DNA of 64,000 nt, taken from the NCBI GenBank assembly GCA_023014485.1, contig JAJOZX010001002.1, forward strand, positions 502,001-566,000, given 5' to 3'. The position numbers and the translations under genes were made by a program. The notes beneath the pieces are model-generated. The model was given only the letters and a program-made list of their open reading frames with translations. It was not told the DNA's origin and ran no database searches. Positions 47,646 to 59,055 of the stretch are shown here, one piece after another (position 1 is the first letter of the stretch; each line of letters starts with the position of its first letter). Source of the DNA: Bathynomus jamesi (taxonomy: Eukaryota > Arthropoda > Malacostraca > Isopoda > Cirolanidae).

Positions 47646-48506
47646 GCTTCTTTTAACTTACTCCTAGGCTAGGTTATCAAGCCTAGTCTACTAGGTAGTT
47701 AGAGAATAGCCAAAGCCTAGATAACTTTTTTCTTAGCTTAAGGCCTACTTTGACTTCTGACATGCATGGAAGAAAGCCTAAGCTTAAACCTACGTAACTT
47801 AAGAGTTATTTAATTAATGTTAGCTGCGTGATTTACTTATATTCTAACAATCAGGGAACTTATGAAAGCTAGTGCCCAATGTCATTAGAAGTACAAGTTA
47901 TTACAGGATCTGGGTGCAGAGGACAATCACCAACTCGACCACCACCCATACCCAACATCACTTAAATTTTGATTGATTTGATTGATTGTTTGAAGTTTTA
48001 TATGGAGGAGCTCAGCCAATAAGGCTATTTACATCCTCCAATTAAATTTTGTTTATCAACCGAAGAGCGAGAATAGTAAAGTTTAGGCAAGGCCACCAAC
48101 ACCTTACTTGACTGATAAGCAGTCTGACAGTTTCCTAAGCCTGCTAGGGAGTCTTATCATAAAGTTTCATTTCATTTGATAAATATGGTTATACAAAAAT
48201 TGTCTCGCAGCGCCTTCCGAATTGAACTATCCAAATTCTAAACTTTATTTACTAGTATGAACTATGAGGTTAGGTGGATGGATACACATTTGGAATGGTT
48301 GGTAATTTCGGATTAGGGCCAGTATTTGTTACATATTATATTACATTTCATTTGAAAAACAAAGCCACTGGGCCTATCGAGGTTATCCAAGTTAATTAGC
48401 GAAATTTTATAATAAAATCTTACATAATGTCACTCTCAGTGACATTATGGGTACTTGTAGGTTATCTCCCCCCCACCAATTTTAACAGAATATTTTCGTT
48501 AAAACT
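47646..48506. other. no gene recognised, 0.86 kb
   Basis: Sequence without long frames. Words such as CCTAGGCTAGG and AAGCCTAAG recur locally (47660-47830). TTTTCGTTAAAACT at the right edge matches the Merlin-like family, so the hAT at 48507 seems to lie in a further copy. Confidence 0.45.
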
Positions 48507-48785
48507 CAGGGTTGCCAGATTTATTCTAACGAAAATTGCCAAATAGGCATAAAAAAATGGCCAAAAATGGCCAAATGTTTCTAACAAAAAAACGTATTCA
48601 GCTTTTATTGTACTTGAATTTCTGCACAATTTTATGATGGTGTAATTATAAGAAAATATTTAATATCACGAAATAGATTCACCTTGACACAATAAACGAT
48701 AATTGTAATGCTAAATAATACTTACATTAGAAGATTAATCATTTTTAAAGCCCCAGATCCAACAAATTCCTCCAAGTGTAAGAAA

Positions 48786-49010
48786 TTAAAGAAGCTCTTC
48801 AAGAAAGCCAGTCTCGTCCTCATATTCCTCTCCATTATTTACAGATTTTGCAGCTGAACTGTATAAAACTTTGCTGTTATGAAGCCTTAGCATCTTATCC
48901 GTAGATTTGAAGTCTTTGCAGCATATTTTGTTATCTAAAAGATATGACCGAATTCTTACAATTGACTTACAATTCTTACAATATACGTTAATTATCGTAT
49001 ATCGGGCCAC
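48786..49010 (-). pseudogene. hAT transposase C-terminal tail
   Basis: The minus strand reads DNKICCKDFKSTDKMLRLHN followed by a short run with VLY and an acidic end. Tails of this type (C-x-FK, then KML and a hydrophobic-Asn pair) end many BED-type hAT proteins. The rest of the gene is absent. Confidence 0.5.
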
Positions 49011-49280
49011 CTTGTATAATGCATTCTGTTTTCATACAAACCTAGCGTTCATCTACAGTGGAGCCAAACCAGTGGGTCATTAGGGTGTGTCGAATTTTTC
49101 AACTTTCAAATTCCAAATATGAGGGGTGCTAAAAAGTTGCAGCATGACTTAGGAATTCTAAAGATATTTTTGTTAATTTAATATAATTTAGTTTTGCTTG
49201 GTAAGAAGCTACATAAAAATAGTGACTTTTTTTACTTTTTTGTGGAATTATATAATAATTATTATATTAATAATTATATA

Positions 49281-49827
49281 CGTGACCCGACAATTCAGCG
49301 CAGGACAATTCAGCGCCGACAATTCAGCGCAAGACAATTCAGCGCAAAGACAATTCAGCGCAAGACAATTCAGCGCGAAAATACCAACAAAGAAGAAGAA
49401 AGAACAAATCCAGAGGGAAGAGAGGCTTGCAACGGTTAGGTTAGGTTAGGTTAGGTTAGGTTAGGTTTCTAGTTTTTTAAATAAAATCTTAATTTTAACA
49501 ATTCTAACAAATTTTGTTTTTTTAAATAAAATTTTAATAATTATACTCCTTTGAATTTTATCTCCGATTTGTCACTCCTTCGTTATGTCACTCCTTCGTT
49601 ACGGTATTTATGTCACTCCTTTGTTATGTCACGCCTTCGAAATGTCACTCCTTCGATACAGACCCAATTTAGCATATATATAAATATACAAATTTTTCTC
49701 TTTTTTATTTATTGCGATTTATTTTTATTATTTTTAACTAAACTTTTAACTGTACTGACTTGCGCTGAATTGTCTTTGCGCTGAATTGTCGGCGCTGAAT
49801 TGTCCTGCGCTGAATTGTCGGTGCTCC
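49281..49827. mobile_element. 547-bp MITE with 12-mer subterminal repeats
   Basis: The left end has six copies of GACAATTCAGCGC (49289-49378) and the right end four of GCGCTGAATTGTC (49762-49819). A perfect 9-bp TSD AATTATATA is at 49272-49280 and 49828-49836. Inside are GTTAG repeats (49434-49467) and the GTCACTCCTT repeats related to the MITE at 226-504. The TSD length suggests a Mutator-like parent. Confidence 0.85.
49434..49467 (+). repeat. (TTAGG)n, about 6-7 units
   Basis: GGTTA/TTAGG units with no interruption inside the 547-bp MITE. As at 366-408, a telomere-type tract lies beside GTCACTCC repeats. Confidence 0.95.
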
Positions 49828-49957
49828 AATTATATATGCTGTATATATAATGCACTGCTGTTTTTGCTTATTTCACAGGTTGAAACATATTCATCAGTGT
49901 GCTGAAGATTACTTGTCCGTCAGTGCTACCATCCTAACCAGTGGGAATTGACCTACA

Positions 49958-51982
49958 ATGGCTTCTAAAAGGAGGACAAGACTGGGGACATTCACACATA
50001 TGAGCAACCTAATTGGAACTGGTAGAGAGTTGTTGCCCTCTGAACTCCCAACTCTGCGAGACGTTCTGAAATATGGGCTACTGCTAAGAGAACAAAGTGG
50101 TGAGGATGTGAGAAACTACCCAGCACCCAGTCTTGCAAAGGACATTTACCCTAAAGTGCTTGAAAAGTGGGAACGAGCAAACAGTTCTTTTGTAGCCCCC
50201 GTTGTAAATTCACGAGTCACAATCTTAAACAAGATCCAAGAGAGCTGGGAGCAGGCCAAAAACATATCTCTTGGGAGAGGAAAGCTACATGTCAAAGAGG
50301 CTTTCATTGCAAAACTTGACAAGCTTTTTGACATCCTCAGTTGCAAGTGTAAAATTGTTCTCTGCTCTGAATTTGGCTGCCTTGCAGATGCTGGTTGCAA
50401 AAACGAAACTCACATTAACTGTACATGCCCTAGGGAGATGAAGATCCCTGTGAAGGAACTTGCTTTCATTAAAGGTCAGAGAGACAAGTCTGGTTCTATT
50501 GGACCACATCAGATTGGCTTGCCAGATCAACCTGAGCACAACAGACAAGTCAAAAAGCAGAAGCGGCAAGGAGACGAAAGAAGAAGGCTTGCTGAATATA
50601 AGCAGACAAGTAAGCAGCATGTTTCAATGCCATCAAATGAAATAATTTTCTCTGATGATGAACATGAAGAACAAATAGCTGATGGTCAAGATGGAAAGGA
50701 TGGAAGTTATGAAGTGATATTAGAAATACCAAGCACGTCTTCAACTTCCAATAAAAAGCCAGAGTACAACACATTAGAAATACCTAATGTTGCTATGTAC
50801 AGCATCAGATATGGTGTTGGCCTGCGTGCCACAGCTGCCATCACCACTGCTGCCTTTATGGATGCTGGGTTGATCACTGAAGAAGACAAGAGACTTGTAG
50901 TTGATCACAATAAAGTCAAGAGGGCCCAAGAAAAAGTTATGAGATCCCTGGATCAGGAATTTGATGATCTTTGTAAGAAGGGTGAAATTGACTGCATCTT
51001 CTTTGACGGCCGTCAAGATACAACTAAAGTGATGCTGAAAGCAGACAATTCAGATCGTCAGTTCCCCAGCATCATCAACGAAGAGCATTATTCTGTGTGC
51101 AGTGAGCCAGGTGGAAGATATCTCTACCACTTCACTCCTGAGAAAGGCTCAACGAGAAAAAAACCTGCTGAAGTTATTGCTGATAATCTTGTAGATTTCA
51201 TGAAGAAGAAGGGCATTGATAAAAGCCTGCAGGCCATTGGAGGTGATTCTACAAATGTTAACACTGGCTGGGAGGGTGGTTCCATGCATTGGGTAGAGGT
51301 CAAGCTTTGCCGTAAGCTGATCTGGTTGGTTTGTGCCCTCCACACTAACGAGTTACCCCTGCGACACTTGATCACAGCACTGGATGGGAAGACCTTGTTT
51401 AACAACAAGTGGACAGGTAACATTAGCAAGATGCTAGACACTGCAACCGAACTTGAAATTGATCCTTCATTCACCAAACTCTCAATTGGAGAGCCTCTTA
51501 CTTCACTGAGTGACAATGTCGTAAAGGATCTCTCTACTGATCAAGCGTACGGGTATAGGATCACACAGGCCATAAGGACAGGAGAACTTCCCACAGATCT
51601 GGCCCTTCTTGAAATTGGTCCAGTGAGCCATTCAAGGTGGTTGACAACAGCAAACAGGCTTTGTCGCATATGGGTTTCAAAACATGGCCTTAAAGGCAAA
51701 ACCCTCAACAACTTAAGACTGATAGTGGAATACATTGTTGGTGTGTACTACCCCTGTTGGTTCAACATCAAAGTAAAACATTCTTGGGTGGAAGGCCCAC
51801 GCCACATCTTGTTTCAGCTGCGGCTAGTTAGGCTGCAAAAAGAGGCTGTAGTGGATGCTGTTTTGCCAACCATCAAGCGCTCAGCATGGTATGCATTCAG
51901 CGAAATGATAATCCAGACACTCTTGTGCTCAGATGACAGTGAGGAGAGGAGAGCTGGTGTCGAAAAGATTGTTGACAGATGA
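49958..51982 (+). CDS. T4 transposase (hAT-like, TAGGG family)
   Basis: 674 residues from the ATG at 49958, uninterrupted. N-terminal module: LPTLRDVLKYG (about 30), LEKWERANSSF (about 65). A Cys-rich cluster lies at residues 126-165 (LSCKCK, then C-x5-C, C and C-TC pairs), likely metal-binding. Then a basic Ser/acidic linker (180-270). FFDGRQDTT (about 349) is the likely first acidic site; GGDSTNVNTGWEGG (about 427) the second; CALHTNELPLRH (about 457) the C-x2-H block; HSRWLTTANR (about 556) the RW block. The last acidic block, in CHAQSIERCVKQVTEAAG, comes after a stop and a shift (52130-52256). It is close to functional but lacks its tail in this frame. Confidence 0.8.
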   Translation: MASKRRTRLGTFTHMSNLIGTGRELLPSELPTLRDVLKYGLLLREQSGEDVRNYPAPSLAKDIYPKVLEKWERANSSFVAPVVNSRVTILNKIQESWEQAKNISLGRGKLHVKEAFIAKLDKLFDILSCKCKIVLCSEFGCLADAGCKNETHINCTCPREMKIPVKELAFIKGQRDKSGSIGPHQIGLPDQPEHNRQVKKQKRQGDERRRLAEYKQTSKQHVSMPSNEIIFSDDEHEEQIADGQDGKDGSYEVILEIPSTSSTSNKKPEYNTLEIPNVAMYSIRYGVGLRATAAITTAAFMDAGLITEEDKRLVVDHNKVKRAQEKVMRSLDQEFDDLCKKGEIDCIFFDGRQDTTKVMLKADNSDRQFPSIINEEHYSVCSEPGGRYLYHFTPEKGSTRKKPAEVIADNLVDFMKKKGIDKSLQAIGGDSTNVNTGWEGGSMHWVEVKLCRKLIWLVCALHTNELPLRHLITALDGKTLFNNKWTGNISKMLDTATELEIDPSFTKLSIGEPLTSLSDNVVKDLSTDQAYGYRITQAIRTGELPTDLALLEIGPVSHSRWLTTANRLCRIWVSKHGLKGKTLNNLRLIVEYIVGVYYPCWFNIKVKHSWVEGPRHILFQLRLVRLQKEAVVDAVLPTIKRSAWYAFSEMIIQTLLCSDDSEERRAGVEKIVDR

Positions 51983-52256
51983 TGACACACTTTGAGATCT
52001 TTCTGTACGTCCCAGGAAGACACCTTCCATCAACCCCAGTGCTTCTTCCGTGTTGGAGCTGACAGACTGGTCTGACGGGGTATTTGAACCTCCTTTGACA
52101 TGTAAACTGACTACAGCGGAAGTAAAGAAGTTCTTTGACAAGCCTATGCAAGTTCCACAGTGGCCCTGTCATGCTCAGTCAATAGAGAGGTGTGTGAAAC
52201 AAGTCACAGAGGCAGCAGGCAGGGTGTATACACATGAGAAGCAAGTCGGCGGCTGA
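51983..52256 (+). pseudogene. T4 transposase C-terminal block, shifted
   Basis: After the TGA at 51980 a shifted frame reads DWSDGVFEPPLTCKL, then WPCHAQSIERCVKQVTEAAG, homologous to the end of the T2 protein (CHTQAVEWHIKLVTEAS near 33950). The Glu in S-I-E-R is in the position of the hAT third acidic residue. One frameshift and one stop near 51990 disconnect it from the main frame. Confidence 0.75.
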
Positions 52257-52649
52257 TGTCCAAGAACTAATCAAAGCAAGACTTGATGAAACTTGTTGTT
52301 TAAATATTTTTTTTTACTGATGTCATTACTTTCTAATGTTGTTTTATGATTACAAGGATATGTTTTATGATTACTAGGATATGTTTTATGCAGAGAAACT
52401 AAAATTTTTATAGCATTACCTGACATTTTGAGAAGCTAAAATTAATAAATGTTGTTTTCCGAGAGCAATTTATGTGCTTTTTAATCAAACGTAGATTTAC
52501 CAAGCTAAGTGTTGAGCAATCACAAAAATAATAGCAGATTTGAATTCTTCACATCCAAAAACATATTTTTAGAACCCCTCAGTGAAGGAATTGGCAAAAA
52601 TTAATTTTCACCTCCCAAATTGACACACCCTAGTGGGTCATAATGAACT

Positions 52650-53258
52650 ATGGAAAACTGATGAGTGGGTAGTTGGGAGGTAACGAAAATGGTTCACTGA
52701 GTAGGTAGGTAGTTAATCTAACAATTATTAAATTCCTTTTATGTCAATAACTGGGTGGATGAAACCAATTGGTTGCTCACCAGAGTTATTCTCCACACTA
52801 GTATTTATATACTGTGTGAGAAGAGCGTGCTCGGTAATAGATACATTACCGCTCAACCAACCGAGGAAAAAACCAAGACAACGCTGGTGAAAAAAGCCCC
52901 GCGAAGAGGAGAACAAAGGAGAACGAAAACGAACAACGGGGCGAGAGGACGCACCAGCAAGTGCGCTCTCGACAATTACACAACCGGAGAAGGGAGACAC
53001 TCCAATAACTAACAGTAAGTGACTAATTGAGTTTTTAACCCATCAATTTAATCACATTAAATTAAGCTGGGTCAGACAAGTTAGGCCTACATTGTGGCCT
53101 AAGACCCAGCATCAACTCATAGCTTAACAAAGGTGAAGGTAGATTGCCCTAACCTAAATTGGTGAGGAATCCTACTGTGGACCTCAATTTATCTGCCCGC
53201 TCTGGGGATATAAGGGGTGGGTTAATTGTGGACCAATTCATACAGAGCATTTTTCGCA
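52650..53258 (+). repeat. 5' LTR of BEL/Pao (609 bp)
   Basis: Begins ATGGAAAACTG and ends TTTTTCGCA. It lacks the 66-bp block present in the 3' LTR (59847-59912), which is bounded by CTGG direct repeats, so a deletion between them is likely. Confidence 0.9.
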
Positions 53259-53259
53259 T

Positions 53260-53279
53260 TGGTGGTCCGTGTGTGGGGA
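53260..53279 (+). promoter_or_regulatory. primer-binding site of BEL/Pao
   Basis: TGGTGGTCCGTGTGTGGGGA follows the LTR by one base. TGG matches the CCA end of a tRNA. The tRNA identity was not determined. Confidence 0.7.
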
Positions 53280-53582
53280 ATTTACAAACCTTAACCTTAC
53301 TTAACAAAAATTGCAGAATTAGGCTAAATGGTCTAGCCTAAGCCTAAGCCTAAGCCTAACCTAATCAAGCCTAATTAGGTCTACAACCTAGGGCCTAACT
53401 AGGAAACATTTACATTTAAGGAGTCTCATTCTCTTATAAGCTTAGACCTGAGTGACATAAGTACTTGGGGGGGATTAAACCAAATTTAAACTTGACTGTT
53501 TTGTCTGTGCTCTCTCTTCTCTGGTAATTTTCTCTGTCCTCTATTTCATTACGATCCCCAGTTAAACAATTTTGACTTAGAC

Positions 53583-54990
53583 ATGGACAGTGCGGAATTG
53601 AAAAAGTTAAAAAAGAAAAGGGGGGCAAAGTTGGGAGCTGTTACAAAGGCTGTGAACACTTTTAACAATATTACACAACCAGGTAAGGAAAATTTAGAGA
53701 GTGTAATTCTTAAATTGGAAACTAAAAAGAAGGAAATAATAGCCATTAATGAGAGTATTTCAGAGTTAGTTGAATCCGAAATGGCTGAAGAACAATTGAT
53801 AGACCTTTACGCTGATGATGATGATCAGGTAATCTCAATTGAACAGCAAATAAGGAGACTACGGTCTCGTTTGACTGACTTAACACCAAAAAAACCTAAT
53901 TCTGATTTTAATCAAAGTAGAGCTAACCTTCAACAAAATTTAAGTGGCATGCTAAATCCTGAGTCACAAGAATTGAGGGCTCAGTTACCCATTTTGCTAG
54001 TACCAACATTTGAAGGGGACACGGTACAATTCCCATCTTTCATTGACAAATTTGAGAATTTAATAGGTAATAAACCTTATATTTTCAACTGTTGAAAAGT
54101 TTAGTTACTTAACTAGTTCCCTTAAAGGCCCAGCCTATAACCTGATGCCTATTTACCAGCCGTAGGGAATTCATATGAAGTAGCTATTGATCTTTTAAAA
54201 CGTAATTACATTAATAAAGGAGATTGTATATGAATTATCTCAACAAATTTTTGAATTTGCACCCATAAAAGATAACCATAGTGATATGGAAAATTTTTAT
54301 ACAAAATTAGAAGCTATTATAGGACAACTGGTTAGCAATGAGATAGATATTAAAGCTTCATCTTGGATTTACAAGGCATAGTACTTAGGTGCCTTCCTTC
54401 GAGGGTTAAAGATATTTTAATTCTAAAGACGGGAGAAAATTATCCTAATTTAGAAAGTTAAGAAAACACTTCCCCAATATCCTAACTAATTACAAATTGA
54501 GAGATTTTCCAACACATAAGACCCAGACTATGGATAAACCAAGACTGTTCCCAGAGACCAACTAGCTACAGCCAAACAGACAAAACTTGATACTGTAGAA
54601 TCAAATGTGACCACTATAATACACGACACCTACATTACAGAACTTTAATGTAACTGCTGCCTCAACTTACACACCACATTGCAAATTTTGTGCAAGTAAT
54701 GAACACAGTAGTACTGGATGTGACAAATATTCAGACTTTAACCAAAGAGCTAAAAGATGTGAACAGTTGAACCTGTGTAAAAAGTGTACTGGCCAGGGAC
54801 ATTATAAGAAAGACTGTAAATCTAGGTTAAGATTCAAGTGTAAGTTTTGTAAAAGTTTACGACATGTCTCATCAATGTGTGATTCACCAAAGTGTCCAAA
54901 CAATAGTACTCAAACTCAAAAGATACCTCCCCCAAACAAAGGTAATCAAGAAATGCCACTTTCATGGGACATTCTGTTTGTTCAAACAAT
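53583..54990 (+). pseudogene. BEL/Pao gag with zinc knuckles
   Basis: ATG at 53583 opens a 170-residue frame with a coiled, Lys/Glu-rich N-terminus and the segment PTFEGDTVQFPSFIDKF, as in the DUF1759 gag of BEL/Pao. From 54096 to about 54660 the reading is broken by stops and shifts. 54663-54990 gives the Cys clusters CKKCTGQGHYKKDC and CKFCKSLRHVSSMC, zinc knuckles that bind nucleic acid. No intact gag is made. Confidence 0.85.
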
Positions 54991-55419
54991 GTAACAAGAA
55001 ACACTGAGATTCTTTTACCAACTATTACTTTGGACTTAGTGAATAGTGAGGGTAGCACCACTCCAGTGAGATGTCTTATAGACTGTTGTTCTCAACAAAC
55101 ATTTGTTTCACAAAATGTAGTTAATAAATTGGGTTTGACACCAAGCCCGAATGAACAAAACCTCAATATTACATCCTTTGGTAAGGATAACTCGGAAAAA
55201 AATAGCTATAAGACAATTGACCTGGAACTACATTTAGAAGGTAAATTCAAGAAAATTGAAGCAGTTATTATTTCTAAAGTAGGAAAAAACAAACTGGTTA
55301 TACCCAAACTAGAACAAACCATAAATCATTTGGGAAAACACTACAAAATAGCTGATAGACATATCACTAACAACACAGTAGCTAACATTGAAATGCTAAT
55401 AGGGGCAGATCAGGGATAG
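54964..55419 (+). pseudogene. BEL/Pao aspartic protease
   Basis: The frame gives a beta-rich domain with RCLIDCCSQQTFV near residue 34, where BEL/Pao proteases usually have LDSGSQ. The Asp remains, but Ser-Gly became Cys-Cys, which should disturb the active-site turn. A later ADQG near the end marks the DUF1758 boundary. It ends in a stop at 55419, before the RT frame. Confidence 0.75.
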
Positions 55420-55487
55420 CCCCTTTGGGTGACCTATCAAAATACAACCTAGACCTAAACCAAAACAGTTCATGACCAACAAATACT

Positions 55488-57355
55488 ATGTGCCTCAACT
55501 CAGTCCTACATAACACCTGTAAGAATAGCAACACTTTGAATAATATTATCTCAACTGAGAACATTAATTCATCATTATCAAATGAAACTTTGGATGAGGC
55601 AATTCAAACTTTATGGTTGCTAGAATCTGTGGGTATACATGACACAAATCAAACTTCAGAAGATCAGTTAATGGTAGAAAGATTTGAAGATACCATTCAG
55701 TGCAAAGACAATAGTTATTTTGTTGAGTTACCTTGGAAAATAAATTGTCCAACTTTAAGAGACAATCTCAAAGTAGCTAAAGGACATTATATAAAGTAAT
55801 GAAAAAACTCAAAGAAGATAATAATATTCCATCATATGATGATGTCTTCAAAGAACAGCTACAGAAAGGCTTCATTGAAGAAGTAACAAATAACCCTTTT
55901 AAAAAAGATGGTTGTCATTATTTAACCCACAGGGGGGTTTATCGACAAGATGCCCCAACAACAAAACTCAGAGTAGTATATAACTGTAGCCTCAAAGACA
56001 GTGATAAACACAGTTTGAATGATTGCCTGATTGAGGGTCCTAATCTCATTTCTGACCTTGTGAAGATCTTACTGAGGTTCAGGTTAGACAAATATGCCGT
56101 ACAAAGTGACATTTCAAAGGCATTTTTGAGAATAAATCTTAAAAATGAATATGATAAGAACCAACTTAGGTTCTTATGGTTCAAGGATCCATTTGATTTG
56201 AATAAAGGGTTCATAACCTATAGATTTAATGTTGTGTTGTTTGGAGCCAATTGCTCACCTAGCCTATTAGCATTGACAATTAGACATCATTTAAACCAGT
56301 TTAATAACTCTTTAACATTGAACTTCCTTAAGGAACATTTTTACGTAGACAATCTAATAGGCTCAACGACAACAAAATCTGAATTATCTGAAGTCTATGA
56401 ACACTCTCAAAACATTATGCAACAAGGTAACTTTGAACTTAGAGAGTGGATTTCAAATGATGAGGATTTAAACAAAAAGATTTTAAAGGATAATAATGGT
56501 CTTACTGAGCCATCAGACAGAGTTAAAACTTTAGGTATGAACTGGTATTTGGATGCAACTTCTAACAGTCATGATTCAATCTGTACTAAAGGTTTTAAAC
56601 TTGATGAGGAAGCAAATACTAAAAGACAAATATTATCAGAGGCTTCCAAAATTTTTGATCCCATGGGTCTATTCCTGCCTTCAACAATAAAATCAAAGAT
56701 TCTCCTCCAAGAAATTTGGAGGACAAATGTTGGGTGGGATGATCCAATAGCAAATGAAAATCAAAAATCTTGGAAGAAGTTAGCTGCTGATTTAACAAAA
56801 GTGCAGAACATTAAAATTCAAAGGTGCTGTGGGTTTAGGGATAAGCCCCAGAGACTTCATGTGTTTGCTGATGCAAGCACACAAGCTTATGGGTGCTGTG
56901 CGTATCTTGTAAGCCCTACAGAAAGTCATCTAATTTATGCAAAAGGGAAAGTTGCACCTCTCAAACCTACCCGAACCATACCTCAATTGGAACTATTGGC
57001 TGCTACATTAGCCATTAAAACCATTTCATTGCTTAAGGATGCTTACCATGATGTGTACTTAACTCATATCCACATCTGGCTTGACAGTCAGATTTGTCTT
57101 GCCTGGATACGGAATGATAGCATTAATAGTAAGAATATCTTTGTAAGAAATAGGCTAAAAGAAATAGCTGAAGCTAATGAAAGCCTACAAGTAAACTTTC
57201 ACTATGTTCCAACTAAACAAAATCCAGCAGACTTTCTGACCAGAGGTTTATCCTACAAGTTGTTGAAGTCAAACAAAACTTGGTTTATGGGACCTAAGTG
57301 GCTCTGTAATACAGACCAATGGCCTGTGGAACAAGTTAACTTGACATTAATTTAA
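55488..57355 (+). pseudogene. BEL/Pao reverse transcriptase and RNase H
   Basis: 55488-55799 is the pre-RT segment (WLLESVGIHD); it ends in a stop and the main frame starts at 55799 (518 residues). RT: LRVVYNCS, QSDISKAFLRI (first Asp, about 103), FGANCSPSLL, FYVDNLIGS (about 181; the YVDN form is known in Pao). RNase H: HVFADASTQAYG (about 357), TIPQLELLAA (about 397), WLDSQICLAW (about 428). The 518-residue stretch is intact in itself, but cut off from protease and integrase. Confidence 0.9.
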
Positions 57356-57399
57356 TCTTTTCAAATGAAAAGGTTGAACCAATCACTAATTATGAACAG

Positions 57400-59055
57400 T
57401 ATTCTGATTTCAACAAACTTGTCAGGGTTACAGCCTACTGTTTGAGGTTTGCTCACAACTGTTTAACTACAATTAACAAACAGCTAAATAAAAATAATCA
57501 TAATTATACAGAAGTTGCAACCAAATACTGGATAGGCCATGCACAACAAAAAGAGTACAATAAAGAGTTAGAATTCTAACTAATGGGAAACAAACAAAAG
57601 AACCTGTACCATCAGTAGTTGTGGATCTAAACTTGTTCAGAGATGAGGAAGGCCTTCTAAGGTAAAGGGAGATTAGACAAATCAAAACTGTCATACAAAA
57701 GCAAACATCCAATCCTTTTACCTAGATTTAGCTATTTGACAACATTAATCATCAGAAAAAACACACAATGATGTATATCATATGGGGGTACCACAGACAC
57801 TAACTACATTAAGAAAAACTTATTGGATACCCAAGGGAAGGATCACTGTTAAAACAGTCCTGAGTGAGTGTGTCACATGTAGGCGTATTCATGCTAGGCC
57901 CTATAGGAAACCAAATCCTCCTGCTTTGCCAGAGGAGAGAGTTACTCTCAACAGACCCTTTGAGATTGTAGGCATTGACTATAAGGGCATTGACTGTAGG
58001 GGTGGGTGACACTGAACAAAAAATGTACATTGTACTGTTTACATGTGCTGCCTCACGAGCTGTTTATTTGGATGTTGTGGAGGACCTTACAGCAGAATCT
58101 TTTGTTGCTGTCTTTAAGAGATTCTGTGCACGACATTCAGTACCCAAGACAGTTTGGACTGACAATGCTACATATTTCAAAGCTGGTGAACAAGTCATCC
58201 ACGACTTGTTAAGCAAGGAAATCACACAATTATATATACAAAATTCAAACATAAAGTGGAAGTATATTCCGGTTGCCTCTCCTTGGTATGGTTCTATCTG
58301 GGAGAGGAATATACAAACAGTAAAGAATTGCTTGAAGAAAGCAATTGGCAAAAAACAGATACACTTATTTGGGTTACTCACTCTCCTGGCTGAGATTGAG
58401 AACATCATTAACAATAGACCACTCACTTATGTGAGTGACAACATTAATGACCCGGAACCATTAACTCCAAATCATTTGATTCGGGAGAACAAGTTAGTCT
58501 CCTGCCGTACAATATAGACTCTTCAGAAGACCCAAACTGGACTCAACGACATAATGAACTCCAGACTAAGTTACAACATTTAACTAGAGTTAAAGCTCAT
58601 TTCATTAAACAGTGGAAAACTGAGTACTTGATGGGTCTAAGGGAGAGACATAAACAAATGACTAAGAAGGATTGGTCTGACACAATTAAGGTAGGGGACC
58701 TTGTTCTCATACATGACAGTACTCCAAGACAATACTGGCCTCTGGCTAGAGTTTCAGAACTCAGACCAGGGGCAGACGGGTAACAAGAGTGGTCAAATTA
58801 AAGACTTCAACGGGTGACACAACAAGAGACATTTCTCTTTTGTACCCTTTAGAGTCTGGACCCAAAACAATGGACTTTGGAGAACCTTCTCCACTGACAG
58901 TACAACTGGAGACACTGAACTTCCAGTAACTATTCCTTGACAGTAGGAGTGGTAACGCATCCTACTACAACATTGACAGACACAAGACCTCAGCGACAAA
59001 CAGCATTAAAGGCGCGACTATTTTTACAACAAAAAATAGATGCTGGGGAATTGTA
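57400..59055 (+). pseudogene. BEL/Pao integrase
   Basis: 57430-57760 holds a broken pre-integrase region. 57782-58009 gives the zinc-binding end (SECVTCRRIHARPYRKP) and IVGIDYKG (first Asp). A shift near 58005 leads to 57975-58517 with VPKTVWTDNATYF (second Asp), PWYGSIWERNIQ (catalytic Glu) and NNRPLTYVSDN. A further shift near 58500 leads to the C-terminal KTPRQYW-type region, ending near 59055. The order D-D-E is present; the frame is broken at least three times. Confidence 0.88.

Larger units (their letters stand above)
49081..52632 (+). mobile_element. element T4 (TAGGG family), 3.55 kb
   Basis: The ends are TAGGGTGTGTC and its complement GACACACCCTA. A perfect 9-bp TSD GTGGGTCAT is at 49072-49080 and 52633-52641. 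It has the best-preserved transposase of the family (49958-51982) and carries a 547-bp MITE in its 5' leader. Confidence 0.92.

Noticed and set aside
49199..49449. Two overlapping frames with QFSA/TIQR repeats
   Set aside because: They come from the GACAATTCAGCGC arrays of the MITE; the residue repeat mirrors the DNA repeat.
49434..49467. A chromosome end or true telomere
   Set aside because: Only six to seven TTAGG units, inside a MITE with TSD, with unrelated sequence on both sides.
50285..51516. Several minus-strand frames of 60-130 residues
   Set aside because: They are shadows of the T4 transposase on the plus strand, which has a 674-residue frame with conserved blocks.
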